Shown one piece after another: positions 1-5,234 of a stretch of DNA of 7,322 nt. Source of the stretch: Hyphomicrobiaceae bacterium. Lineage in GTDB: Bacteria; Pseudomonadota; Alphaproteobacteria; Rhizobiales; Hyphomicrobiaceae. The position numbers and the translations under genes were made by a program. Each line of letters starts with the position of its first letter. The stretch's first letter is position 1. The notes beneath the pieces were generated by a model that saw only the letters and a list, made by a program, of their open reading frames with translations, did no database searches and was not told the origin of the DNA. The stretch lies in the NCBI GenBank assembly GCA_013214245.1, contig JABSQE010000095.1, positions 1 through 7,322 of the forward strand, written 5' to 3'.

Positions 1-768
1 CTTCCTACGGCTGTGATTCAGTTGTTTGAAACATCGCGGCAGGGTAACCTTTCTGCTTTAGGACTTATTTTGTTACTTTGTACTATGACATTATCTATCG
101 TTATTATAGTGTTTATGGAGCGTGCTCAACGTAGGCTTCACGTTCAATATCCTAAACGTCAAGTTGGCAATCGTATGTTTCAGGGTGATTCATCACACTT
201 GCCACTTAAGTTGAATACTGCAGGAGTTATACCGCCAATTTTTGCCTCCTCTTTATTATTACTGCCCGTAACAATAGCTAGTTTTACATCTAGTTCAGCG
301 GGTGAGACATTTCCTGTTTGGGTTTCTTACATTACTGCAGCTTTGGGCGCCGGTCAGCCACTTCATATGCTGTGCTACGTTTTTTTAATTATCTTTTTTT
401 GCTTTTTTTACACAGCTGTTGTGTTTAATCCGCAGGAAACAGCCGATAATTTAAGAAAGTACGGTGGGTTTATTCCGGGACGCCGTCCTGGCACACAAAC
501 TGCCTCTCACATAGACTACGTTTTAACGCGCATAACGGTTTTGGGTGCCATTTACCTTGCAGCAGTCTGTCTGTTGCCGGAGATACTTATTTTAAATCTT
601 GGTATTCCATCATCTTTTGGCGCAGTTCTTGGTGGTACGTCTTTGTTAATAGCAGTAAGTGTTACTATGGATACTGTTGCGCAAGTACAGAGTCATCTTA
701 TGGCTCACCAGTACGAAGGTCTTATAAAAAAAGCTAAACTTCGAGGTTCATCACGAGGACGAAAATGA
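1..768 (+). CDS. secY: Preprotein translocase subunit SecY, C-terminal part (5' end outside window)
   Basis: This is the C-terminal 255 residues of SecY, the pore subunit of the SecYEG channel that moves unfolded proteins across or into the inner membrane. The frame is open from base 1, so the gene starts upstream; roughly the first 200 residues (through TM5) are missing. Visible are TM6 (about residues 18-38), the cytoplasmic loop with MERAQRRLHVQYPKRQ, the THLPLK-like segment SSHLPLKLNTAGVIPPIFAS leading into TM7, and TM8 with FFYTAVVFNPQETADNL. Next comes the conserved loop YGGFIPGRRPG, which in the family contacts SecA and the ribosome, then TM9 and TM10 and the tail AQVQSHLMAHQYEGLIKKA. 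The TGA stop overlaps the adk start (ATGA), so the two are probably translationally coupled. No frameshift or missing motif is seen. Identification is by strong family resemblance. Confidence 0.97.
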   Translation, partial: LPTAVIQLFETSRQGNLSALGLILLLCTMTLSIVIIVFMERAQRRLHVQYPKRQVGNRMFQGDSSHLPLKLNTAGVIPPIFASSLLLLPVTIASFTSSSAGETFPVWVSYITAALGAGQPLHMLCYVFLIIFFCFFYTAVVFNPQETADNLRKYGGFIPGRRPGTQTASHIDYVLTRITVLGAIYLAAVCLLPEILILNLGIPSSFGAVLGGTSLLIAVSVTMDTVAQVQSHLMAHQYEGLIKKAKLRGSSRGRK

Positions 769-1361
769 ACATCATACTTTTAGGACCACCTGGCGCGGGA
801 AAAGGAACTCAAGCTTCACGTTTGATTGATAAGTTTGGTATAACACAGCTATCAACTGGAGATATGCTACGTACAGCAGTAAAAGCACAAACTGCTTTAG
901 GGCTTAAGACTAAAGCAGTCATGGATGCTGGTGGGCTAGTATCTGATGATGTCGTTATTGAAATCGTTTCACATCGCATTGATAGTGCTGACTGCGCTAA
1001 AGGTTTCATTTTAGATGGCTTTCCTCGAACAGTATTTCAGGCTGAGTCACTTGACAAGTTGTTGGTTAAGAAATCGCTGACGTTAGATTTGGTTGTGGAA
1101 ATAGTGGTTGATGAGGAGTTCCTTTTGGATCGGATAGAGAATAGAGCTCGCGAGTGCGCATCTTTAGGCGAACAGGTTCGTGAGGATGATAATCGTATAG
1201 CTTTTGAAAAGAGATTGATAGCCTATCGTACCCAGACTACACCATTGTCAAGTTACTATGCAAAATCCGGTCGATTAAGAACTGTCGATGGTATGGTTAG
1301 CATAGAGAGTGTGACTAATCAAATTGACACCCTATTGATGCAACGTTTAAGAAGCTTTTAA
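765..1361 (+). CDS. adk: Adenylate kinase, short-lid type
   Basis: Adenylate kinase catalyses ATP + AMP = 2 ADP in the cytoplasm and keeps the adenine nucleotide pool balanced. The 198-residue product has the P-loop GPPGAGKGTQ (residues 7-16), the AMP-binding STGDMLR (30-36), and LDGFPRT (83-89), whose Arg is a family-conserved AMP/phosphate contact. Lid-flanking arginines include R123, R139 (in REDDN) and R150. The lid is short and lacks the four-cysteine or E. coli-like long insertion, as is usual for alphaproteobacteria. The ATG overlaps the secY stop by ATGA, and GAGGA at 755-759 gives a ribosome-binding site 5 bases upstream, which supports this start. Its place between secY and rpsM matches the alphaproteobacterial order, where E. 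coli has rpmJ. Intact and full length. Confidence 0.97.
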   Translation: MNIILLGPPGAGKGTQASRLIDKFGITQLSTGDMLRTAVKAQTALGLKTKAVMDAGGLVSDDVVIEIVSHRIDSADCAKGFILDGFPRTVFQAESLDKLLVKKSLTLDLVVEIVVDEEFLLDRIENRARECASLGEQVREDDNRIAFEKRLIAYRTQTTPLSSYYAKSGRLRTVDGMVSIESVTNQIDTLLMQRLRSF

Positions 1362-1368
1362 TGTGAGT

Positions 1369-1404
1369 AGTATTATCTGTTGAGTACGATAAATTGATAA
1401 TACT
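1369..1404 (+). repeat. Inverted repeat 3' of adk (9-bp stem)
   Basis: AGTATTATC (1369-1377) is exactly complementary to GATAATACT (1396-1404), with an 18-base loop, starting 8 bases after the adk stop codon. There is no T-run after it, so it is not a typical intrinsic terminator; it could protect or mark the 3' end of an upstream mRNA. The stem is AT-rich and may be weak. Confidence 0.4.
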
Positions 1405-1525
1405 TGGGTTTGTGCGTTCGTTTGTAGTACAAAAAGGAATTATATTTCCCGTTTTAACTAAGGTGATTGTTATATAACTGATCATCGTGTCCGAAAACTT
1501 TCAGTTCCTAAAGCAGCTAGACGTG

Positions 1526-1545
1526 GTGCTTATTAAGTTAAGCAC
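1526..1545 (+). terminator. Weak terminator-like hairpin upstream of rpsM
   Basis: GTGCTTA (1526-1532) pairs perfectly with TAAGCAC (1539-1545) around a 6-base loop, and TTTT follows at 1549-1552. This is the shape of a weak intrinsic terminator or attenuator, placed about 70 bases before the rpsM start. Whether it stops transcription is unknown; only three of the seven pairs are G-C. Confidence 0.35.
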
Positions 1546-1602
1546 TCGTTTTGGAGATCTTTCAGATATTTGCTTAGGTGTAGTTCATTAATCTATTTAA
1601 TC

Positions 1603-1607
1603 AGGAG
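1603..1607 (+). promoter_or_regulatory. Ribosome-binding site of rpsM (decides a TTG start)
   Basis: AGGAG ends 7 bases before TTG at 1615. It is one of the best Shine-Dalgarno matches in the window. Together with the protein alignment it shows that translation starts at TTG rather than at the upstream in-frame codon at 1570, which has no such site. Confidence 0.85.
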
Positions 1608-1614
1608 AATAGTT

Positions 1615-1983
1615 TTGGCCCGAATTGCTGGTGTCAATATTCCAACTCAAAAACGCGTCTTGATTTCTCTTCAGTATATCCATGGCATAGGACAGTGTTT
1701 AGCACGCGAGATTTGTGAGAAAGTTAGCATACCGCCTGAGCGCCGTGTTAATGAATTATCTGACGCTGAAATATTACAAATTCGCGAAACAATTGATCGT
1801 GACTACTTAGTAGAAGGCGACCTTCGTCGTGAGACTGGAACTAATGTAAAGCGCCTTAAGGATCTTGGCTGTTATAGAGGGTTGCGTCATCGTCGTAGCC
1901 TTCCTTCACGTGGGCAGCGTACACATACTAATGCTCGAACACGTAAAGGCCCTGCTAAAGCGATAGCAGGTAAAAAGAAATAG
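1615..1983 (+). CDS. rpsM: 30S ribosomal protein S13
   Basis: S13 sits in the head of the 30S subunit, contacts the P-site tRNA through its C-terminal tail, and forms bridges to the 50S subunit. From the TTG start the product is 122 residues, the usual bacterial length, and begins MARIAGVNIPTQKRV as in the family. It shows the helix-two-turn-helix region YIHGIGQCLAREIC, then LRRETGTNVKRLKDLGCYRG, and the highly conserved basic tail RGQRTHTNARTRKGPA ending in AGKKK. The frame is open 15 codons further upstream, but those residues do not resemble S13, and AGGAG at 1603-1607 fixes the TTG. It is first in an rpsM-rpsK-rpoA-rplQ run, and 89 bases separate it from rpsK. Confidence 0.97.
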   Translation: MARIAGVNIPTQKRVLISLQYIHGIGQCLAREICEKVSIPPERRVNELSDAEILQIRETIDRDYLVEGDLRRETGTNVKRLKDLGCYRGLRHRRSLPSRGQRTHTNARTRKGPAKAIAGKKK

Positions 1984-2072
1984 TACTTTGTCAGGTTTAA
2001 AGTTTGTGTGCAAGGTTTTAGGCCTACAGACGTTATTTATTTGGTATTTAGATAGACGAGAGCATAATCGAT

Positions 2073-2468
2073 ATGGCAAGAGAGCAGCAGCGAGGCAAAG
2101 TGCGTCGTCGTGAACGGAAGAACATTACATCTGGTGTTGCGCATGTAAGTGCAAGCTTTAATAATACTATGATCACAATTACAGATGCTCAGGGTAACAC
2201 TATATCGTGGTCATCGTCAGGGCATATGGGGTTTAAGGGTTCACGAAAATCGACCCCTTTTGCCGCTCAGATGGCAGCAGAGGATGCCGCAAAAAAAGCT
2301 TCTGAGCATGGCGTCAAAATATTAGAAGTCGAGGTTTGCGGCCCGGGCTCTGGCCGAGAATCAGCTTTGCGTGCTTTACAATCTGCCGGCTTCCAAATAA
2401 CTACTATTCGCGACGTTACTCCAATACCTCACAATGGTTGTCGTCCTCGTAAGCGGCGTCGTGTATGA
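2073..2468 (+). CDS. rpsK: 30S ribosomal protein S11
   Basis: S11 binds 16S rRNA on the platform of the 30S subunit and helps shape the mRNA exit and E-site region. The 131-residue product has the basic N-terminus, the conserved GVAHVSASFNNTMITITDAQGN, the SSSGHMGFKGSRKSTPFAAQ stretch, the GPGSGRESALRAL turn, and the C-terminal DVTPIPHNGCRPRKRRRV, all diagnostic. Length is normal. The ATG at 2073 is preceded by only a loose purine-rich site (ACGAGAG, 2056-2062). It lies between rpsM and rpoA; the rpsD gene that separates rpsK and rpoA in E. coli is absent, as in other alphaproteobacteria. Confidence 0.97.
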   Translation: MAREQQRGKVRRRERKNITSGVAHVSASFNNTMITITDAQGNTISWSSSGHMGFKGSRKSTPFAAQMAAEDAAKKASEHGVKILEVEVCGPGSGRESALRALQSAGFQITTIRDVTPIPHNGCRPRKRRRV

Positions 2469-2571
2469 TTTATCGTAAAATACTACTTATATAAGGTCGT
2501 ACTTAAGATTCGCGTGATAAAACGTGAATTATGATGTCGGCAAATGTAGATGTTACCACACTTCTAAAACT

Positions 2572-2600
2572 TTGACACGGCTCTTCAAGAACGAGATTAT
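2572..2600 (+). promoter_or_regulatory. Possible promoter immediately upstream of rpoA
   Basis: TTGACA (2572-2577) is followed after exactly 17 bases by GATTAT (2595-2600), a four-of-six match to the -10 consensus. The -10 ends only 4 bases before the rpoA ATG, so a transcript from it would be nearly leaderless. It may be chance; the normal expression of rpoA is as part of the operon. Confidence 0.3.
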
Positions 2601-2604
2601 TACG

Positions 2605-3627
2605 ATGAATGTTTTGCAAAAAAATTGGCAAGATTTGATAAAACCTAATAAACTTGGCGTTGAGCCGGGTCGAGATCGCGATCGCATGGCTACAGTTGTT
2701 GCTGAACCACTCGAGCGCGGTTTTGGTATGACACTTGGTAATGCTTTGCGCCGGGTTTTGCTATCATCTCTACAAGGAGCCGCTATAAAAACGGTTCAAA
2801 TCGACAGCGTTTTACACGAGTTCTCATCGATACCAGGAGTTCGTGAAGATGTCACGAATATTATCCTAAATATTAAAGAGATTGCATTGAGGTTGCATTC
2901 TGATGGGACAAAACGTATGGTCCTCAAAATGGACGGTCCAGGGCAGGCAACTGCTGGTGACATTGAAACAAGTTCTGAGGTGGAGGTTCTCAACCCAGAA
3001 CACGTTATATGTCACGTAGATCATGGCGCATCTATTCGTATGGAATTTACTGTCGATATGGGTAAAGGGTATGTATCGGCAGATAGAAATCGTCCGGATG
3101 ATGCACCGATTGGACTTATTGCGGTGGATAGTTTATATAGTCCTGTAAAAAAAGTATCCTATCGTGTAGATAATACGCGAGAGGGTCAAATTCTAGATTA
3201 TGACAAGCTAACTATGACCGTAGAGACAAACGGATCAATTCGTGCTGAAGATGCTGTCGCGCTAGCTGCAAGGATTTTACAGGATCAGTTTGCTATTTTT
3301 ATTAACTTTGAGGAGCCTAAAAAGCCTGTAGAACAGCAAGATCATCCAGAGCTTACTTTCAACGCTGCTCTTCTTAAGAAAGTAGATGAGTTGGAACTGT
3401 CGGTTCGCTCTGCAAACTGTCTAAAAAATGACAACATTGTTTACATTGGTGATTTGATTCAAAAAAGCGAGTCTGAAATGTTGCGCACTCCGAATTTTGG
3501 GCGTAAATCATTGAATGAGATTAAGGAGGTTTTAGCAACAATGGGGCTTCATTTGGGTATGGAGGTTCCTAACTGGCCACCAGATAATATCGAAGAGTTG
3601 GCTAAACGATTTGATGATCAGTATTGA
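2605..3627 (+). CDS. rpoA: DNA-directed RNA polymerase subunit alpha
   Basis: The alpha subunit dimerises to start RNA polymerase assembly, and its C-terminal domain contacts UP elements and activators. From ATG 2605 the product is 340 residues, normal for alphaproteobacteria. It begins MNVLQKNWQDLIKPNKL, matching the family start. The N-terminal domain shows ATVVAEPLERGFGMTLGNALRR and LLSSLQGAAI, the dimerisation and assembly core. After a linker near residues 235-250 the C-terminal domain has LSVRSANCLKNDNIVYIGDL, where the Arg, Asn and Cys match E. coli R265, N268 and C269 of the DNA/activator-binding surface, and ends with the conserved MEVPNWPP region. The frame is open to a GTG at 2524, but those 27 extra residues are unlike RpoA. 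The ribosome-binding site at the chosen start is weak (GAG at 2593-2595). Confidence 0.97.
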   Translation: MNVLQKNWQDLIKPNKLGVEPGRDRDRMATVVAEPLERGFGMTLGNALRRVLLSSLQGAAIKTVQIDSVLHEFSSIPGVREDVTNIILNIKEIALRLHSDGTKRMVLKMDGPGQATAGDIETSSEVEVLNPEHVICHVDHGASIRMEFTVDMGKGYVSADRNRPDDAPIGLIAVDSLYSPVKKVSYRVDNTREGQILDYDKLTMTVETNGSIRAEDAVALAARILQDQFAIFINFEEPKKPVEQQDHPELTFNAALLKKVDELELSVRSANCLKNDNIVYIGDLIQKSESEMLRTPNFGRKSLNEIKEVLATMGLHLGMEVPNWPPDNIEELAKRFDDQY

Positions 3628-3737
3628 TTGCTTATACCTCCTAGATGTGAAACGAGATTGCGTTTTTCATGAATTTTCGATTTAAGCACGTGGTGAGGCA
3701 ACAAAACCTTTTTGCTGAATATTATTAGGAATGATAT

Positions 3738-4172
3738 ATGAGACACAGAAAAATAGGTCGACGATTTAGTCGTGATGTAGGGCATCGCAAGGCTATGTTT
3801 TCGAACATGGCTTCTGCACTAATAAAGCACGAACAAATAATAACAACTTTAGCCAAAGCTAAAGATCTTAGACGAGTAGTGGACAAATACATAACATTAG
3901 CTAAAAGAGGTAGTTTGCATTCTCGACGCACAGCCGCCGCCCGTCTCCGCGATGATGCTATGGTCAAAAAACTGTTTGACACTCTAGCTCCCAGATATAA
4001 AGAGCGTAGCGGAGGATATACGAGAGTGATTAAAGCGGGTTTTCGATATGGAGATTCCGCCCCGCGTGCTGTTATAGAACTCGTCGATCGTGACGTAGAG
4101 GCAAAGGGTGCTGAGGATAAGGAAAGAATTGAGGTTGAGCGTGAGGCTGAGGAGACCACTAGATCAGTATAG
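3738..4172 (+). CDS. rplQ: 50S ribosomal protein L17
   Basis: L17 is a 50S protein near the peptide exit side of the large subunit. The 144-residue product begins MRHRKIGRRFSRDVGHRKAM and continues with NMASALIKHEQIITTLAKAKDLRRVVDKYITLAKRG, both conserved in the family; the RYKERSGGYTRVIKAGFRYGDSAPRAVIEL segment is the usual C-terminal core. After that comes a short, highly charged, mostly acidic tail (about residues 116-144), a common variable extension in alphaproteobacteria. AGGA at 3727-3730 lies 7 bases before the ATG, supporting the start. It is the last gene of the ribosomal cluster, 110 bases after rpoA. Confidence 0.97.
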   Translation: MRHRKIGRRFSRDVGHRKAMFSNMASALIKHEQIITTLAKAKDLRRVVDKYITLAKRGSLHSRRTAAARLRDDAMVKKLFDTLAPRYKERSGGYTRVIKAGFRYGDSAPRAVIELVDRDVEAKGAEDKERIEVEREAEETTRSV

Positions 4173-4329
4173 TTAGTCAGTTTTGGATCAAGAGCATAAA
4201 AATGATTCGTCTAATTGATGTTACCGTCGAAGGTGATAGTTTAGCTCGATAAGTAAAAGACGGTTCTGATCATCTCTAATGATGATATTTTGAATTAAAA
4301 AGATCTAAAACATGCAATATGTTTATTTT

Positions 4330-4358
4330 TTGACACACGATTTGAACTAACTTATAGC
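4330..4358 (+). promoter_or_regulatory. Sigma-70-type promoter upstream of the small exported-protein gene
   Basis: A perfect -35 box TTGACA (4330-4335) is followed after exactly 17 bases by TATAGC (4353-4358), four of six matches to TATAAT. Transcription would start near 4365 and run towards the gene at 4632, giving a leader of about 265 bases. The promoter also lies inside an inverted repeat, ACACACGAT (4333-4341) with ATTGTGTGT (4362-4370), which has one G-T pair and could be an operator or a coincidence. Confidence 0.55.
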
Positions 4359-4374
4359 GTCATTGTGTGTTGCA

Positions 4375-4395
4375 CTATCTTTCCTTGAAAGGTAG
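4375..4395 (+). other. Compact 9-bp hairpin near the predicted transcript 5' end
   Basis: CTATCTTTC (4375-4383) pairs with GAAAGGTAG (4387-4395) through nine pairs, one of them T-G, around the 3-base loop CTT. No T-run follows directly, so it does not look like an intrinsic terminator. It would sit about 10 bases into an RNA made from the promoter at 4330-4358, consistent with a 5' stabilising stem or a small-RNA domain. Confidence 0.4.
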
Positions 4396-4517
4396 ACTAT
4401 GTAAGTAGAGTTTTACGGACCTGCTCATGGCAATTAGAAACCAAGAGAGAAAACTAAAGTTAGAAAGCCGAGGGCACTTAGCAGAGCCTCAAATGTGTTC
4501 TAAAAGTCATATTTTGC

Positions 4518-4533
4518 TATTTTTGCAAAAATA
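4518..4533. repeat. 16-base perfect palindrome
   Basis: TATTTTTGCAAAAATA is identical to its own reverse complement. It is centred about 106 bases before the ATG of the exported-protein gene. It could be a binding site for a dimeric regulator or a simple AT-rich coincidence; it has no separate T-run to make it a terminator. Confidence 0.4.
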
Positions 4534-4631
4534 TTAATCATTAGTTAGGCGGCAATACTGCAATCTGTGCATCTGCTCACTGATACTAGTAATATCATAC
4601 GAGCTTAGCATGAACCAGTTTAGGAAGCTCA

Positions 4632-4997
4632 ATGCAGTACTTAATAAAAGTTTTCGCACCTGTTATCTTTTTATTCCTTTCAAACATCACTGTTCTTTCG
4701 TTCGAAAGTGACAATGTCAACGGTAGCAGGTCCAATAAGAACTTTTTTAGAACCGAGGGACTTGGACAGAAAGATAAGTCCGCATTACCTGTAAATGGAC
4801 AAGACAGTGCTCTTATGATAGACGGGTCTCAGGATCTTGTGGTGGAACTTCCTGCTGTAGCTAAAGTTGTTATTCCGAGTTTAGATTTTGGCATGGAATT
4901 TCTTTACAGGAAAAAAAAAGATCCTGTAGAGGATATTTTGCCTGAGCGTAATGATTCGTCTCTTCAGATACGTGGTACGATTAAGCATCGGTTTTGA
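4632..4997 (+). CDS. Small predicted exported protein of unknown function
   Basis: I do not recognise this 121-residue protein. The N-terminus looks like a signal peptide: MQYLIK, then a hydrophobic stretch about residues 7-23 (VFAPVIFLFLSNITVLS), with possible cleavage around residues 23-26. No lipobox cysteine is present; the product has no cysteine at all. The mature part has a polar Ser/Asn/Gly-rich section (about 25-65), a hydrophobic strand-like LVVELPAVAKVVIPSLDFGMEF (about 69-90) and a basic patch RKKK. It ends LQIRGTIKHRF; an alternating strand ending in Phe is typical of outer-membrane beta proteins but proves nothing in so short a protein. AGGA at 4622-4625, 6 bases before the ATG, supports translation, and a promoter lies at 4330-4358. 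It is convergent with uvrB. A remnant of a longer gene is the main alternative. Confidence 0.7.
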   Translation: MQYLIKVFAPVIFLFLSNITVLSFESDNVNGSRSNKNFFRTEGLGQKDKSALPVNGQDSALMIDGSQDLVVELPAVAKVVIPSLDFGMEFLYRKKKDPVEDILPERNDSSLQIRGTIKHRF

Positions 4998-5234
4998 CAA
5001 TGGCTATACATTGTAATATTGAGAAAATTATTACAGTAACCAAGCTACGTACGGAATATAGCTTAGTACTTAAGATTTTTATTTAATTGTGAATATATTC
5101 CGGTAAAGTTATTAGCTATAAGATTTACATTAGAACTTTTAATAATTTAATATTAATATCTTTAGTACTGTACAGTCTACCAGCTTACACAGTTAATTTT
5201 CTGGGTTTACTTTTAAAGTCTTCCTCTTGTATAG
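4998..5234. other. AT-rich convergent gap between the exported-protein gene and uvrB
   Basis: No gene is seen in these 237 bases. Just after the stop codon at 4997 there are two overlapping hairpin options: ACAATG/CATTGT (4997-5014) and TGTAATA/TATTACA (5012-5035). They share the bases TGT, so only one can form at a time. Further on are AAGCTA/TAGCTT (5042-5064) and the palindrome ACTGTACAGT (5167-5176). None carries a GC-rich stem directly followed by a T-run, so no clear intrinsic terminator is visible for either convergent gene. Confidence 0.5.

Larger units (their letters stand above)
1362..1614 (+). other. Structured gap between adk and rpsM (possible alpha-operon leader)
   Basis: This non-coding gap of 253 bases lies at the boundary between the spc-type and alpha-type gene groups. 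It contains a 9-base-pair inverted repeat just after adk (1369-1404) and a 7-base-pair hairpin (1526-1545), followed by the rpsM ribosome-binding site. In E. coli the alpha-operon leader at this location is a pseudoknot bound by S4 for autoregulation; this cluster has no rpsD, so that circuit is not expected in the same form. No ORF in the gap is convincing, and no clear promoter was found. A leader, a processing site or plain spacer are all possible. Confidence 0.45.
4173..4631 (+). other. 459-base gap after rplQ: no gene seen, with promoter and RNA-structure signals
   Basis: No reading frame here resembles a known protein on either strand. The longest short frames are 16 codons (4202-4252) and 36 codons (4427-4537). 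What is visible is a near-consensus promoter at 4330-4358, a hairpin at 4375-4395 and a 16-base palindrome at 4518-4533. The space could be the eroded remains of a former gene, the long leader of the gene at 4632, or a small-RNA locus. No match to tRNA, tmRNA, RNase P or SRP RNA motifs was recognised. Confidence 0.5.

Noticed and set aside
809..1009. Minus-strand open frame inside adk, and similar short ones inside rpoA (2796-2993) and uvrB (6462-6659, 7128-7319)
   Set aside because: All are shadows of confidently identified genes, with no supporting start signals.
1479..1535. A short basic frame ending VRKLSVPKAARRGAY between adk and rpsM
   Set aside because: It looks like the end of a basic protein, but it has no start codon or ribosome-binding site and no recognisable parent gene.
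1570..1614. N-terminal extension of S13 by 15 residues
   Set aside because: The residues do not match the family, and AGGAG directs initiation to TTG 1615.
2524..2604. N-terminal extension of RpoA by 27 residues from GTG
   Set aside because: No ribosome-binding site at the GTG and no resemblance to RpoA; the family start matches ATG 2605.
3650..3667. A hairpin AAACG/CGTTT with following T's between rpoA and rplQ
   Set aside because: Only five pairs, mostly A-T, and a terminator here would separate rplQ from its operon; too weak to call.
3725..4159. A 144-codon open frame on the minus strand opposite rplQ
   Set aside because: It mirrors rplQ almost exactly, has a Ser/Arg/Leu-rich composition typical of an antisense shadow, and resembles no family; rplQ is certain.
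4202..4252. A 16-codon open frame starting MIRLIDVTVEG after rplQ
   Set aside because: Too short to support as a gene; it could be a remnant, but nothing identifies a parent.
4427..4537. A 36-codon basic open frame starting MAIRNQERKL
   Set aside because: No clear ribosome-binding site, no recognisable family, and length within chance expectation; it also runs across the palindrome.
2499..5077. The 12-base sequence GTACTTAAGATT present twice (2499-2510 and 5066-5077)
   Set aside because: One or two chance repeats of this length are expected in a window this size; no mobile-element features surround them.
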